In this document: piece by piece, positions 8,925 through 17,788 of the stretch
Numbering within the stretch: position 1 is the first letter of the stretch
Layout of the letters: each line of letters starts with the position of its first letter
NCBI GenBank assembly: GCA_005787685.1
Contig: SYAC01000038.1
Span: forward strand, 18,121 to 82,120
DNA from: Planctomycetia bacterium
GTDB taxonomy: Bacteria > Planctomycetota > Phycisphaerae > Phycisphaerales > SM1A02
DNA length: 64,000 nt
Direction: 5' to 3'
Notes under the pieces: generated by a model
The model's input: the letters and a program-made list of their open reading frames with translations, nothing else
What the model was told of the DNA's origin: nothing
The model's database searches: none
Position numbers and translations under genes: made by a program

Positions 8925-10984
8925 GCTCGCAACTCCGCCTTCAGTTCTTTCTGCAAGACTTGAACAAGCGATTGAACCTCAAGATCTATTTCCTCGCGGC
9001 GCAAGGTGCGCGCGCTGTCGCGGAACACAAGCCGCAGAGTCAAACTTTTTTTATCCGCCCCAATTTGCTTTCCCTTATAAACGCCAGTGAAGGACATGGA
9101 TTCAAAGTGCTGCGGACGATTGCCCAGCACGACGCTCTCCACTTGCGCCCATGTTCTTGCATTGTCCAAAATAAGCGACAGGTCACGCTCCACGCTGGGC
9201 ATATTGGGAAGCATGGCAGCGGGGCGCTCTGGTGGCCAGTGCGCCAAGAGCAAATCAAGCGCAATTTCCGCGGCAATCATGGGTTTGTCAATTCCAAATG
9301 CGCCGCGCGCCGCGGGCGTGAGAAATCCAATTCGCCCAATCGCCACTTGATTCAATTCAATTTTTGCCACAGGGTGCATGACTGCATCCGATGTGGTGGG
9401 CGTACAAGTGGCGTTCTGTCCGGCGATTTCATGCGCTAGACGCTCCACAACGCCACGCAGGGCTCGGTAGCCAAGGTCGTCCTTCTCCACATCCGCAATC
9501 ATTCCCAGCGACACGGATTCGTGGTGTTGCTTCTTGGCGTCCAAATGAAAGATGGAGGCAATCTCAAATAGGCGCATGGACTCCATCGCACCCCGATCCT
9601 GATTCAATTTGCGCGCGGCCAGCAATCCCGGCAAAATACTGGGACGCAAACATGGTGTCCCACCTGCGCGTTCATCTTCTATGCGTAGCGCGGAATGTTG
9701 CGCCAATAGAAACGCGTTGGCGGCGGCGTCGCTGATCAAGGCGTGTGTGACGCACTCCACAAAATCCATTCCCGCAAGCGTGTCGCGAACGCGCTCAGCG
9801 GACTCCACCTTGGCGTCGGCGGCCGCGGTTCGAATTTGTATGGACTCAGTCATTGGAACGCGCTCCAGTCCAAGCAGGCGGATGACCTCTTCGATCAAAT
9901 CCACCTCGCGCTCAATGTCCATGCGCTGCGGAGGCACGGCGCATTCAATGAGGTCGCCTTGTAAACGCGGGGAGAACCCCAGGGTTTGCAGGGTTTGCGA
10001 CATTTCTTGATTGGAAATATCCGCGCCCAGCACTGCGCGGCAACGATCGCAACGCATGCTCACCATCTTCAACTCGGGCAGCGGCGCGCCGGCTTGCACC
10101 ACACCGTCACATAAAGTTCCACCGGCGGTTTGCACAATTAAATCAGCCAAGCGTTCGGCGGCACCATCAATCGCCGCCGCGTGCACGCCGCGCTCAAAGC
10201 GCTTGCTGGAATCGCTGGCAATCTTATGGCGGCGGCTGCTGGCGCGCACCTGCGATGGATTAAATGTGGCGGCCTCCAGCACAATGTCGGTGGTGCTTTC
10301 GCGCACCGCGCTCAACGCGCCGCCCTTCACTCCTGCGAGCGCCACGGGTTTTTCGCCATCGGCAATCACCAGATCGGCGGGGGACAATTCAATGGCCACT
10401 GCCTGATCACCAAGCGGCAAAAACATTTCCTTGGCGCGCGCGCGGCGAACTTGAATCTCACCTCCGGCAAGCGTGGACAAATCAAACACATGCGTAGGTT
10501 GACCCAATTCCAGCAGTACAAAGTTGGTGCAATCCACAATGTTGTTGCGCGGAATTTGTCCCACATCGCGCAGGCGTTGCTGCAGCCACTCGGGACTTGG
10601 ACCAACTTTCACCCCGCGAATCACGCGCGCGCTATAGCGCGGACACGCTTGATGATCCATATTGCAGACGCGTATGAATTCAGAGCAATTGCGTGCGCTA
10701 GATTTGGCGGGCGCCGCGGAATTCCTTTTCACGCCACCGTCGCCCTGGCTTCCAGGCGCAACCAACACGCGCTTGGTCTTGGCCGCAAGTTCGCGCGCCA
10801 AGCCAAAGTGGCACAGACAATCGCCGCGGTTGCTAGTGGTTTCAATCTCCTGCCAAATGGAGCCGTCGGGCAGTGTTTCGCGGCCATCAAAATTCAAGCC
10901 CACGGCGGTTAGCGCGTCGGCTTGCTCCTGCGCGCTCGCTGGCTTCTCCAAATAATCATTGATCCACCGCACGCTTGTTCGCAT
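8921..10984 (-). CDS. pheT: Phenylalanine--tRNA ligase beta subunit, lacking the N-terminal tRNA-binding domain
   Basis: PheT of 687 residues; usual bacterial PheT is about 790-800. It starts normally (MRTSVRWINDYLE...LTAVGLNFDGRE) but goes almost directly to the segment EIETTSNRGDCLCHFGLARE. In the usual protein an EMAP/OB tRNA-binding domain of about 110 residues separates these parts. The B3/B4 editing domain (NNIVDCTNFVLLELGQP, ASSRRHKIASDSSKRFERG), the B5 domain (PPQRMDIEREVDLIEEVIRL) and the C-terminal anticodon-binding ferredoxin-like domain (MPSVERDLSLI...FTGVYKGKQIG) are all present. The enzyme charges tRNA-Phe as an alpha2beta2 complex; pheS is not in the window. It heads a leftward operon with the cyclodeaminase-like and hydrolase genes. 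The shortened form looks like a clean domain absence rather than damage. Confidence 0.95.
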   Translation of the reverse strand: MRTSVRWINDYLEKPASAQEQADALTAVGLNFDGRETLPDGSIWQEIETTSNRGDCLCHFGLARELAAKTKRVLVAPGSQGDGGVKRNSAAPAKSSARNCSEFIRVCNMDHQACPRYSARVIRGVKVGPSPEWLQQRLRDVGQIPRNNIVDCTNFVLLELGQPTHVFDLSTLAGGEIQVRRARAKEMFLPLGDQAVAIELSPADLVIADGEKPVALAGVKGGALSAVRESTTDIVLEAATFNPSQVRASSRRHKIASDSSKRFERGVHAAAIDGAAERLADLIVQTAGGTLCDGVVQAGAPLPELKMVSMRCDRCRAVLGADISNQEMSQTLQTLGFSPRLQGDLIECAVPPQRMDIEREVDLIEEVIRLLGLERVPMTESIQIRTAAADAKVESAERVRDTLAGMDFVECVTHALISDAAANAFLLAQHSALRIEDERAGGTPCLRPSILPGLLAARKLNQDRGAMESMRLFEIASIFHLDAKKQHHESVSLGMIADVEKDDLGYRALRGVVERLAHEIAGQNATCTPTTSDAVMHPVAKIELNQVAIGRIGFLTPAARGAFGIDKPMIAAEIALDLLLAHWPPERPAAMLPNMPSVERDLSLILDNARTWAQVESVVLGNRPQHFESMSFTGVYKGKQIGADKKSLTLRLVFRDSARTLRREEIDLEVQSLVQVLQKELKAELRA

Positions 10985-11026
10985 GGGAGCAAAGAGTAGC
11001 GAACGCGGTCTTGGTACGCTGCCTTC

Positions 11027-11620
11027 GTGAAAGCGGCGCTTCTATTCATGGTGACACTGCTCATGCACTCCGCGCTGGCGACTGGTTGCGCTGCGCCCGC
11101 GCCCGATCCATTGGTGACGCCCAATGAGTTGACCTTTGACGTGACCATTCTCAAAGGCGAAAAGGTTCCATTTCGCACCGAAGCCTGGATGCAGCCAGGG
11201 AAGATGATCGTGTTTCCAGATGGCACTTTGCTGGCGGATTTTGGTCCCAGCGTGAACACGCGCGTGCGTCCCGGCGTGGCGCGCGTGTTGTATCAGCGGC
11301 AGCTTTATGAATTGTGGGATGTTGCCAAGAAACTTGGTTTCACCGATCCCCAACTCGCGGACTTCACCGCCAATCCCTATTTGGTGGAAGCGCAACCAAA
11401 TGAAATGGTTTACATCATGACCTTCGCAGCCAACTCCGATCGCTGGACATTTGTGCGGCGATTTGAAGGTACGGCGCAACCCGATCCCGCGAGCGAAGTG
11501 TGGGTGAAGGTCATGGCGCAAGCAGCTTTCGCCATGGATTTAAAAGCCGATGCGGACTTGCCCATCCGCTATGACTTTGGACCCGATCCATACGCGTGGT
11601 TCAAGCCACCCGCCAAATAA
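11027..11620 (+). CDS. Putative lipoprotein
   Basis: A 197-residue protein from a GTG start. The N-terminus is a lipoprotein signal (KAALLFMVTLLMHSALATGC) with the lipobox LATG/C, so it should be lipid-anchored. No domain is recognised. It is divergent from pheT with a 42-bp gap and followed 1 bp later by a second lipoprotein gene of similar size and layout, so the two are probably co-expressed. Confidence 0.7.
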   Translation: MKAALLFMVTLLMHSALATGCAAPAPDPLVTPNELTFDVTILKGEKVPFRTEAWMQPGKMIVFPDGTLLADFGPSVNTRVRPGVARVLYQRQLYELWDVAKKLGFTDPQLADFTANPYLVEAQPNEMVYIMTFAANSDRWTFVRRFEGTAQPDPASEVWVKVMAQAAFAMDLKADADLPIRYDFGPDPYAWFKPPAK

Positions 11621-11621
11621 G

Positions 11622-12215
11622 ATGGGCGCAATCATGGCGGCACAATTTCAATTCATGCGATTCGCTCGGTTATCAATTGTGATGGCGGCGACCGTGCTCA
11701 TGGCGCCAAGTTGCGCCTCAAACATTCCATCCGCCGCCACTTCACCCGTGGCGGGTTGGCGATTTCAGATCGCCATGCGATCGCCTAGCCAACAACGCTA
11801 CGAACTTTTTCGCGTCATGCCCACCGGGGAAATTCAATATGGCGGCGGCATGAACGCCATGAATGATTACACGCCGTGGGAGACGGCGTTGACGCCGGAG
11901 CAAGCCGCCGAATTTGTGGCGTTGGTTGAATCGCTTTCTTGGATCAAGTTGGTTCCCAAGGAAACAGGCGACAACAAGACGGAGCCAGTGTTCATTATTC
12001 AGTATCAACAGTACGGTGGCAGCGAGCGCAATTTTGCTATTCGTGGCAGCACTCCGGAAACTGACAAAGTGATCGCCTTTATGAAAAATCTAACCCAGAC
12101 GCGCTATCACTCCACCTTGCAAAAACTTCCAGAGGCCACGGAAAAGCCGGCATCTGCGCCAGCTGCACCAACGCCAACCCCGCCCACGCCAGTTTCATCA
12201 ACACCGCGCACCTAG
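11622..12215 (+). CDS. Putative lipoprotein with Pro/Thr-rich tail
   Basis: The reading frame extends upstream, but the likely start is the ATG at 11622, immediately after the previous gene's stop; 11634 and 11655 are alternatives. The lipobox MAPS/C ends a hydrophobic stretch (FARLSIVMAATVLMAPSC). The middle contains ELFRVMPTGEIQYGGG and LTPEQAAEFVALVESLSW, a pattern of small secreted planctomycete proteins without assigned function. The last 25 residues are Ala/Pro/Thr-rich. It lies 8 bp before the Hsp70 gene, so it may share its transcript. Unknown role. Confidence 0.65.
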   Translation: MGAIMAAQFQFMRFARLSIVMAATVLMAPSCASNIPSAATSPVAGWRFQIAMRSPSQQRYELFRVMPTGEIQYGGGMNAMNDYTPWETALTPEQAAEFVALVESLSWIKLVPKETGDNKTEPVFIIQYQQYGGSERNFAIRGSTPETDKVIAFMKNLTQTRYHSTLQKLPEATEKPASAPAAPTPTPPTPVSSTPRT

Positions 12216-12223
12216 GATGTCCC

Positions 12224-14272
12224 ATGTCTCCAATTGTTGGAATTGATCTAGGAACAACGCATTCTCTTGTCGCTATTTGCGACCAAGCCGGCCCGCGCGT
12301 GTTGCTAGATGATCAAGGGCGGGCGCTGCTTCCAAGCATTGTGCAATTTTTAGACGACGGCAATACCAAAGTGGGTTGGCAAGCCAAACATGAAGCCGCC
12401 CAATCTACGCACACCACCATTGTCAGCGCCAAGCGATTCATGGGCCGCGGCTTTGATGAAAGCCTTGACATGGCGGCGCAAATGTCCACTCAACTTGTGC
12501 GGGGTCCGCGGGGACTGGCGGCCTTCAATGTGCGCGGCACGGCCATCACGCCCCAAGAAGTTGCCGCCTTGGTGCTGGGGCAACTGCGCAACATTGCGCA
12601 GGCGCGGCTTCAAACACAAGTCACGCGCGCCGTGATCACCGTGCCCGCCTCCTTTGATGACGCGCAGCGCCAGGCCACCCGCGACGCGGCGCGCCTATGT
12701 GGTTTGACCGTGGAGCGAATTGTGAACGAGCCAACCGCCGCCGCGCTGGCCTACGGCATTGGACACAGAATGAAAGCATCGCCGCAGACGAACGCCGCGG
12801 TGCATGTTGGCCGCAAAGATACCCGCAACGCCAAGAATCCCGCCGCCAACATGGGCGAAACCGTGGCGGTGTACGACTTGGGCGGTGGAACCTTCGATGT
12901 TTCCATTTTGCGCATCGAGGCCATGGACGACGCGCATCCAAACCAAGGCGACGCCTTTCAAGTGTTCAGCACGCGCGGCGACACGCGTCTTGGTGGCGAT
13001 GACTTTGATCAACTGATTGCGCTTTGGCTGCAAAGCGAAATGAAACGTGAATTGAACATGGACGCATTCACTGTCGGCGACATGACCACCATTCGCATGG
13101 CGGCCGAGCAAGCCAAGTGCGCGCTTTCAGAGCATGCAGAGGCCACCATTGAAATTGAATGCGACGCCTCCCTGAAATTGCAGCGGTGCGTGGTGATTCA
13201 TCCGCAAGCTTCGTTCACGGCAACCACGCCACCAACGGCATCTCCATTCACAGCAACACCCGCGCAATCCAAATATCTTTTGCGCCGCACACTCACGCGC
13301 GCGCAATTTCAAGCCATGATCGCGCCGCTCATCGCGCGCACGCTTGACGCCTTCACACGCGCCCGCGCCGACGCGGACAACATCAAGATTGACCGCGTTG
13401 TGCTGGTGGGCGGATCCACTCGTATTCCATATGTGCGCGCGCAAGTGGCCGCGCATACTGGCCTCATTCCATACACCGCGCTTGATCCCGATCAAGTGGT
13501 GGCCCTGGGCGCGGCGGTGCAAGCCAGCATCTTGGCGGGTGGGCGCACGGATTTGCTGCTGCTGGATGTGATTCCGCTGAGCTTGGGAATTGAAACCCAA
13601 GGCGGCGCATTTGCCAAACTGATCGTGCGCAACAGCGCCATTCCCGCGCGCGCCACGGAAATGTTCACCACTTCAAAGGACAACCAAACTGGCGTGTTGA
13701 TTCATGTGGTCCAAGGCGAGCGCGAAATGGTGGCTGATTGCCGCAGCATTGCGCGGTGTGAATTGCGCGGGCTTCCGCCCATGCCTGCGGGCATAGCGCA
13801 AGTGGAGGTTGAATTTCTGGTGGACTCCAACGGCGTGTTGAATGTGTCCGCGGTGGAGCGTCGCAGCGGCATGCGCGCCGCCATTCAAGCCGCGCCCAGT
13901 TACGGTTTAACCGGCGCCGAAGTTGAGCAAATGGAGCGCGACAGCGTCACGCACGCCCGCAGTGACATGCATCGCCACCGTATCAGCGACTTAACCGTGA
14001 ACGCGCGCCTGGATGTGAAGTGGATTGGGCAGGCGCTGGAGCGCACGCACGCGGCCTTGGAGCCCGCGTATGTGCTTGAACTTCGGGAAATGTTGCACAA
14101 AATTGAATCCATGTGCGCTCAAGCTGAAAGCGATCCCATGGCCGCCAACGCCAACGCGTTGCAGCAGGCCAAGGAGCAACTTGATCGTCAAAGCGTGCGG
14201 TTGCATGAGACTTCCATCGCCCAGAGTTTGCGCGATATGCGTGTGACGCCAACCAACAAGCCCAATGTCTGA
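12224..14272 (+). CDS. Hsp70 chaperone of HscA/DnaK type with insertions
   Basis: A 682-residue Hsp70. ATPase motifs are GIDLGTTHS (residues 6-14), VYDLGGGTFDVS (216-227) and VLVGGSTRIP. The early segment GRALLPSIVQF...AKRFMGRGF looks closer to HscA, the Fe-S assembly Hsp70, than to housekeeping DnaK. A hydrophilic insertion of about 30 residues (181-211) interrupts the nucleotide-binding domain just before the phosphate-2 motif. A second, Thr/Pro-rich insertion lies near residues 325-350. The substrate-binding domain (PLSLGIETQGG) is present, and the C-terminus is a helical lid without the usual DnaK acidic tail. No iscU, hscB, dnaJ or grpE is adjacent, so an Fe-S role is only a guess. It is a secondary Hsp70 beside two lipoproteins. 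Confidence 0.88.
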   Translation: MSPIVGIDLGTTHSLVAICDQAGPRVLLDDQGRALLPSIVQFLDDGNTKVGWQAKHEAAQSTHTTIVSAKRFMGRGFDESLDMAAQMSTQLVRGPRGLAAFNVRGTAITPQEVAALVLGQLRNIAQARLQTQVTRAVITVPASFDDAQRQATRDAARLCGLTVERIVNEPTAAALAYGIGHRMKASPQTNAAVHVGRKDTRNAKNPAANMGETVAVYDLGGGTFDVSILRIEAMDDAHPNQGDAFQVFSTRGDTRLGGDDFDQLIALWLQSEMKRELNMDAFTVGDMTTIRMAAEQAKCALSEHAEATIEIECDASLKLQRCVVIHPQASFTATTPPTASPFTATPAQSKYLLRRTLTRAQFQAMIAPLIARTLDAFTRARADADNIKIDRVVLVGGSTRIPYVRAQVAAHTGLIPYTALDPDQVVALGAAVQASILAGGRTDLLLLDVIPLSLGIETQGGAFAKLIVRNSAIPARATEMFTTSKDNQTGVLIHVVQGEREMVADCRSIARCELRGLPPMPAGIAQVEVEFLVDSNGVLNVSAVERRSGMRAAIQAAPSYGLTGAEVEQMERDSVTHARSDMHRHRISDLTVNARLDVKWIGQALERTHAALEPAYVLELREMLHKIESMCAQAESDPMAANANALQQAKEQLDRQSVRLHETSIAQSLRDMRVTPTNKPNV

Positions 14273-14349
14273 ATAAATATTTTGTAAAATGCAAAAAGTT
14301 TTATCGCTTTTCACTCTGACTGTCGTATAGTGCACATGCCAATTGGCGA

Positions 14350-14374
14350 GCGACTCAGGTGAGTCGCAAAGGAG
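14350..14374 (+). promoter_or_regulatory. Perfect palindrome abutting the speA ribosome-binding site
   Basis: GCGACTCA-GG-TGAGTCGC at 14350-14367 is an 18-nt sequence with perfect 8-bp arms. It is followed at once by AAAGGAG (14368-14374), the ribosome site for the TTG start at 14385. In RNA it could form a hairpin that controls access to the ribosome site; in DNA it could be an operator for a dimeric regulator. Upstream, 14273-14345 is AT-rich and contains a possible -10 (TATAGT, about 14326-14331). Confidence 0.55.
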
Positions 14375-14384
14375 ATTCATCGAG

Positions 14385-16487
14385 TTGACGAAGCAGGCTA
14401 TTTCTCAGGTTCAAAATTCAGTTCATACATCCGCTCCCAAAGCAACCATCGCCAACACTGTCCATGAGCATGTGGCCACGGCAGTCCAAACGCTTCCTCC
14501 TTCCCCAAGCGAAGTTCGACCCACGCGCGCGCCAAAAACCTCGCCCGATCCAGTGTGGACCACGGAAGATTCCGTAGACCTGTACAACGTGCGCGGTTGG
14601 GGCAAAGGTTTCTTTGATGTCAACGCCAAGGGCCATGTGGTGGTTCTGCCAACACGCACGCCTGGCGCCGAAATTGATTTGCATAGCGTGGTGGAGGGTC
14701 TGCGCGAGCGCGGGCTAAAGACGCCCGTGCTGGTTCACTTCAGCGATCTCCTTGAGAAGCGCCTGAACGATATTCATCAGGCTTTTGCCAGCGCCATCAA
14801 AGAGCACAACTACAAGGGCGAATATGTTGGCGTGTATCCCATTAAGGTGAATCAGCAGCGACGCGTGGTGGAGGAAATTCGCCAATACGGAATGAAGCTT
14901 GGATTTGGCCTGGAAGTGGGCAGTAAACCAGAACTTCTGGCCGTGCTGGGCATGACCAGCGACACGCCGGAACGCTTGATTGTGTGCAATGGTTTCAAAG
15001 AGGCGCGCTACATTGAGTTCATCACGCTGGCCGCCAAGCTTGGCCGCACCATTATTCCAGTCATTGAAAATCTGACCGAACTCAAGCTTATCGTCGAGTA
15101 CGCGCAGCGTTATCAAATTCGTCCGCGCATTGGTGTGCGCGTGAATCTCAGCACACCGGGCGCGGGCCGTTGGCGCCATTCCAGCGGAGCCAAGGCCAAA
15201 TTTGGTTTGAGTTTCAGCGAAGTGCTGGAGGTGCTCGAGTATCTGCGCGTGCGCGATATGGCCGATTGCTTCGAGCTTTTGCATTGCCACATGGGCAGTC
15301 AAATTCACGAAGTTCGCCAAGTCAACGCCGGCGTGAATGAACTTGTGCGCACCTATGTGCAGCTTGCCAAGTTGGGCGCGGGCATGAAGTATCTGGATGT
15401 TGGCGGCGGCATGGGCATTGACTATGACGGCAGCCAAACCAGCTTTGAGTTCAGCACCAATTACACGCTTCAAGAATACGCGGCCACCGTTGTCTACCGC
15501 GCCATGAGTGTGTGCGATGAGGAGGGCGTTGCGCATCCCACAATCGTCACCGAAAGCGGCCGCGCCATGGTTGCGCAGCAAAGCGTGTTGATCTTTGACA
15601 CCATTACCGCCGACCGGCCCGATCGAACTCTTGTGCCAAATGAGTTGCCAGCGCTGAAGCCTGGTGATGAAGAAATGCCGCGGCCCTTGCTTGAGTTGTT
15701 CGACACCTACAAGAACATCACCGAGCGCCGCTTGATTGAGCAATATCACGACGCCTGCGAGGCGCGCGACGAGTCCAGTCGATTGTTCAGTCTGGGCTAC
15801 ATGAATCTGGAGCATCGCGCTCTGTGTGACGCCATTTACTGGGCCACCTGCGCCAAGATTCGCGACAAGTGCCGCGAGTTTCATGAAACGCCAGAGGAAC
15901 TAGAAGACCTTGAAAGCTTGCTCAGCGACACCTACTTCGGCAACTTGAGCGTCTTCCAAAGTCTGCCCGATATTTGGGCTATCCGCCAGCTCTTTCCAAT
16001 TCTGCCAATTCACCGCTTGAACGAGAAGCCAACCCGTAAAGCCACCATTGCCGACATTACTTGTGATTCGGATGGCCGCGTGGACCGCTTCGTGGACGCG
16101 CGCGATGTGAAAAAGTTTGTGGAATTGCACGAGTTTGATGAGAACGAGTCCTACTACATTGGCGCGTTCCTGGTCGGCGCGTACCAAGAAACACTGGGCG
16201 ACCTTCACAATTTATTTGGCGACACGCATGTGGCGCACGTGAAGTACGACGGCAGCGGCAATTGGTGGATTGATGAAATCATTGAGGGTGACGCCGTACG
16301 CGATGTACTTTCCTATGTGCATTACGATGTGAACACACTTTTGGCGCAAGTTCGCCGCGAATGCGAAAAAGCCGTTCGTCTGAAGCAAATGACCGCCACC
16401 GAAAGCCAATCATTGGTGCGTATTTATGAAAGCGGCATCAACGGCTACACCTATTTGGAGCGCGAAATTCTCTCGAGCGAAGGCTGA
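14385..16487 (+). CDS. speA: Biosynthetic arginine decarboxylase
   Basis: A PLP-dependent fold III decarboxylase converting arginine to agmatine, the first step of the SpeA route to putrescine. The start is taken as the TTG at 14385, 10 nt after AAAGGAG, giving 700 residues; E. coli SpeA has 658. Family marks are WGKGFFDVNAKG near the N-terminus, the PLP lysine in GVYPIKVNQQRR (K154 from this start), the glycine-rich DVGGGMGIDYDGSQ and, near the C-terminus, DITCDSDGRVDRF with the active-site Cys. The first 60 residues are a Pro/Thr-rich extension not found in E. coli. It is monocistronic, with a palindrome upstream and a terminator downstream. No agmatinase or agmatine deiminase is nearby. 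Confidence 0.96.
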   Translation: MTKQAISQVQNSVHTSAPKATIANTVHEHVATAVQTLPPSPSEVRPTRAPKTSPDPVWTTEDSVDLYNVRGWGKGFFDVNAKGHVVVLPTRTPGAEIDLHSVVEGLRERGLKTPVLVHFSDLLEKRLNDIHQAFASAIKEHNYKGEYVGVYPIKVNQQRRVVEEIRQYGMKLGFGLEVGSKPELLAVLGMTSDTPERLIVCNGFKEARYIEFITLAAKLGRTIIPVIENLTELKLIVEYAQRYQIRPRIGVRVNLSTPGAGRWRHSSGAKAKFGLSFSEVLEVLEYLRVRDMADCFELLHCHMGSQIHEVRQVNAGVNELVRTYVQLAKLGAGMKYLDVGGGMGIDYDGSQTSFEFSTNYTLQEYAATVVYRAMSVCDEEGVAHPTIVTESGRAMVAQQSVLIFDTITADRPDRTLVPNELPALKPGDEEMPRPLLELFDTYKNITERRLIEQYHDACEARDESSRLFSLGYMNLEHRALCDAIYWATCAKIRDKCREFHETPEELEDLESLLSDTYFGNLSVFQSLPDIWAIRQLFPILPIHRLNEKPTRKATIADITCDSDGRVDRFVDARDVKKFVELHEFDENESYYIGAFLVGAYQETLGDLHNLFGDTHVAHVKYDGSGNWWIDEIIEGDAVRDVLSYVHYDVNTLLAQVRRECEKAVRLKQMTATESQSLVRIYESGINGYTYLEREILSSEG

Positions 16488-16517
16488 GCGCGCTTCTGTG
16501 AGAGCCACACAAAAACC

Positions 16518-16553
16518 AAGCCTCCCGCGTTGATCGCGGGCGGCTTTCTTTTT
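16518..16553 (+). terminator. Rho-independent terminator after speA
   Basis: The arms AAGCCtCCCGCG and CGCGGGcGGCTT form a 12-position stem with one T:C mismatch around a TTGAT loop (16518-16546), followed by a T-rich run to 16553. It lies 30 bp past the speA stop. Confidence 0.85.
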
Positions 16554-16573
16554 ACGCCTGCTTGACGCGCTCA

Positions 16574-17107
16574 TTATCCCCGCAAATGCTTCATGCGTAT
16601 GCCGACGCGCATCAAGTGAAAGCCACTGAAGATCAACTGCACTCCAAAGAAAATAGCGAACACAAATATGGCTACGCCCGGCGAGATCAACATGGCCACG
16701 CCAGCGCCAAGGGTGAGCAAGCCGTTGAGCAACAGTAAGCCCCAGTGAATTTTTCCAGACAAACCGAGCGCCGCCACCACTTGAAATATGCCGGTGACCA
16801 CCGCGAACGCGCCCAAAAATTCCGTCAGCGCCACCAGGCCTTGCGCGGGGGTGAACCAAAGAATGGCTCCGATCAAGATGGAAAAAATCGGTCCAAGGAA
16901 GACCAACAAACTGTGCTGCGCGTTGCCCATGGATTTCAGCGCGGCGAATAATCCAACCACGCCGACAACAACCAAACACAATCCAAACGCCGCCGCAAAT
17001 GTGAACGCGGCCAGGAAAGGCACGGCCACCAGCGCAAGTCCGCCCACACTCAGCAACGCTCCGTTGAGTGTCACCATGGCCCAATGCGAGTGTTGTTGAG
17101 TTGACAT
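16574..17107 (-). CDS. HdeD/DUF308 family membrane protein
   Basis: A 177-residue protein of six hydrophobic segments, matching the HdeD family (DUF308): repeated helical pairs with polar turns such as ALKSMGNAQHSLLVFLGPIFSILIG and short charged termini. E. coli HdeD is linked to acid resistance, but the biochemical role is unknown. The ATG at 17107 (MSTQQHSHW) is preferred to the upstream ATG at 17158, whose extension is polar and unlike the family. It is convergent with speA beyond the terminator. Confidence 0.85.
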   Translation of the reverse strand: MSTQQHSHWAMVTLNGALLSVGGLALVAVPFLAAFTFAAAFGLCLVVVGVVGLFAALKSMGNAQHSLLVFLGPIFSILIGAILWFTPAQGLVALTEFLGAFAVVTGIFQVVAALGLSGKIHWGLLLLNGLLTLGAGVAMLISPGVAIFVFAIFFGVQLIFSGFHLMRVGIRMKHLRG

Positions 17108-17257
17108 TGTGTGAGGTCTTTCAGTTTGAATTGATTTGCAATGGAAGGATGATGACAAAGTGATCAGGTTCTACTTTACATCAGGCTGGTATTGAGCGCG
17201 CAAAAAAGCGCGAACTCGCGGTGGAAAGGTAGCCCATTGCCTGATAGCGTTGGCGCC

Positions 17258-17785
17258 ATGAACGACATTCACAATGACACCAATCTTGCGTCGCGGCTTG
17301 ACCGCGTGGAACGATCGCTGACCCGAGTGCGTGGCACGAATCTTGTGCTGTTTGGCGCCCTTGCTGCGCTGGTTGTAGGTGGCGCCAACGCTCCCCAAGA
17401 CACCATGAGCGTGCGCCGCTTGGCGGTGGTTGATTCCAACGGCAATGAACGCCTGGTGCTCAACGGGGAGGACGACAAACAGGCCGCTGGACTCTCTTGG
17501 TACGACCAGGACGGATACGCGCGCCTTTCCGCCAAGACCTATCCAAGTGGTCAATCCAGCTTTCAATGTTTGGACACCAAAGGTCAGAGCCGCATCGCCA
17601 TGACCACGCAGGCCAGCGGTGAGAGCAGCGTTCAATGGCGCGATATGAGCAACAAATTGCGCATTGGAGCATCCACCAAAGCCAACGGCGACGCGTTGAT
17701 GATTTGGCTTGCGCCCGACGGCAAAAGTCAAATTAAAATATTCACGGATGAAAACGGCGTGGCCCGCTTCACCTCGGGTGGCTAA
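17258..17785 (+). CDS. Single-pass membrane protein with beta-rich repeats, unknown function
   Basis: A 175-residue protein from the ATG at 17258; an in-frame upstream start at 17192 would add a basic stretch and is less likely. A short coiled region (SRLDRVERSLTRVR) precedes one transmembrane helix (LVLFGALAALVVGGA). The remainder is built of short repeats of the type VVDSNGNERLVL, WYDQDGYARLSA, CLDTKGQSRIAM, WRDMSNKLRIGA and LAPDGKSQIKIF, each about 25 residues apart, suggesting a stacked beta structure outside the membrane. The stop is 3 bp from the end of the convergent hydrolase gene. Confidence 0.65.
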   Translation: MNDIHNDTNLASRLDRVERSLTRVRGTNLVLFGALAALVVGGANAPQDTMSVRRLAVVDSNGNERLVLNGEDDKQAAGLSWYDQDGYARLSAKTYPSGQSSFQCLDTKGQSRIAMTTQASGESSVQWRDMSNKLRIGASTKANGDALMIWLAPDGKSQIKIFTDENGVARFTSGG

Positions 17786-17788
17786 ATA

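Noticed and set aside
12224..14272. Calling the Hsp70 hscA outright
   Set aside because: Sequence leans to HscA, but no iscU, hscB or fdx lies nearby and the insertions blur the match.
14350..14384. Riboswitch upstream of speA
   Set aside because: Only one short hairpin is present; no larger conserved fold can be seen in the 110-nt leader.
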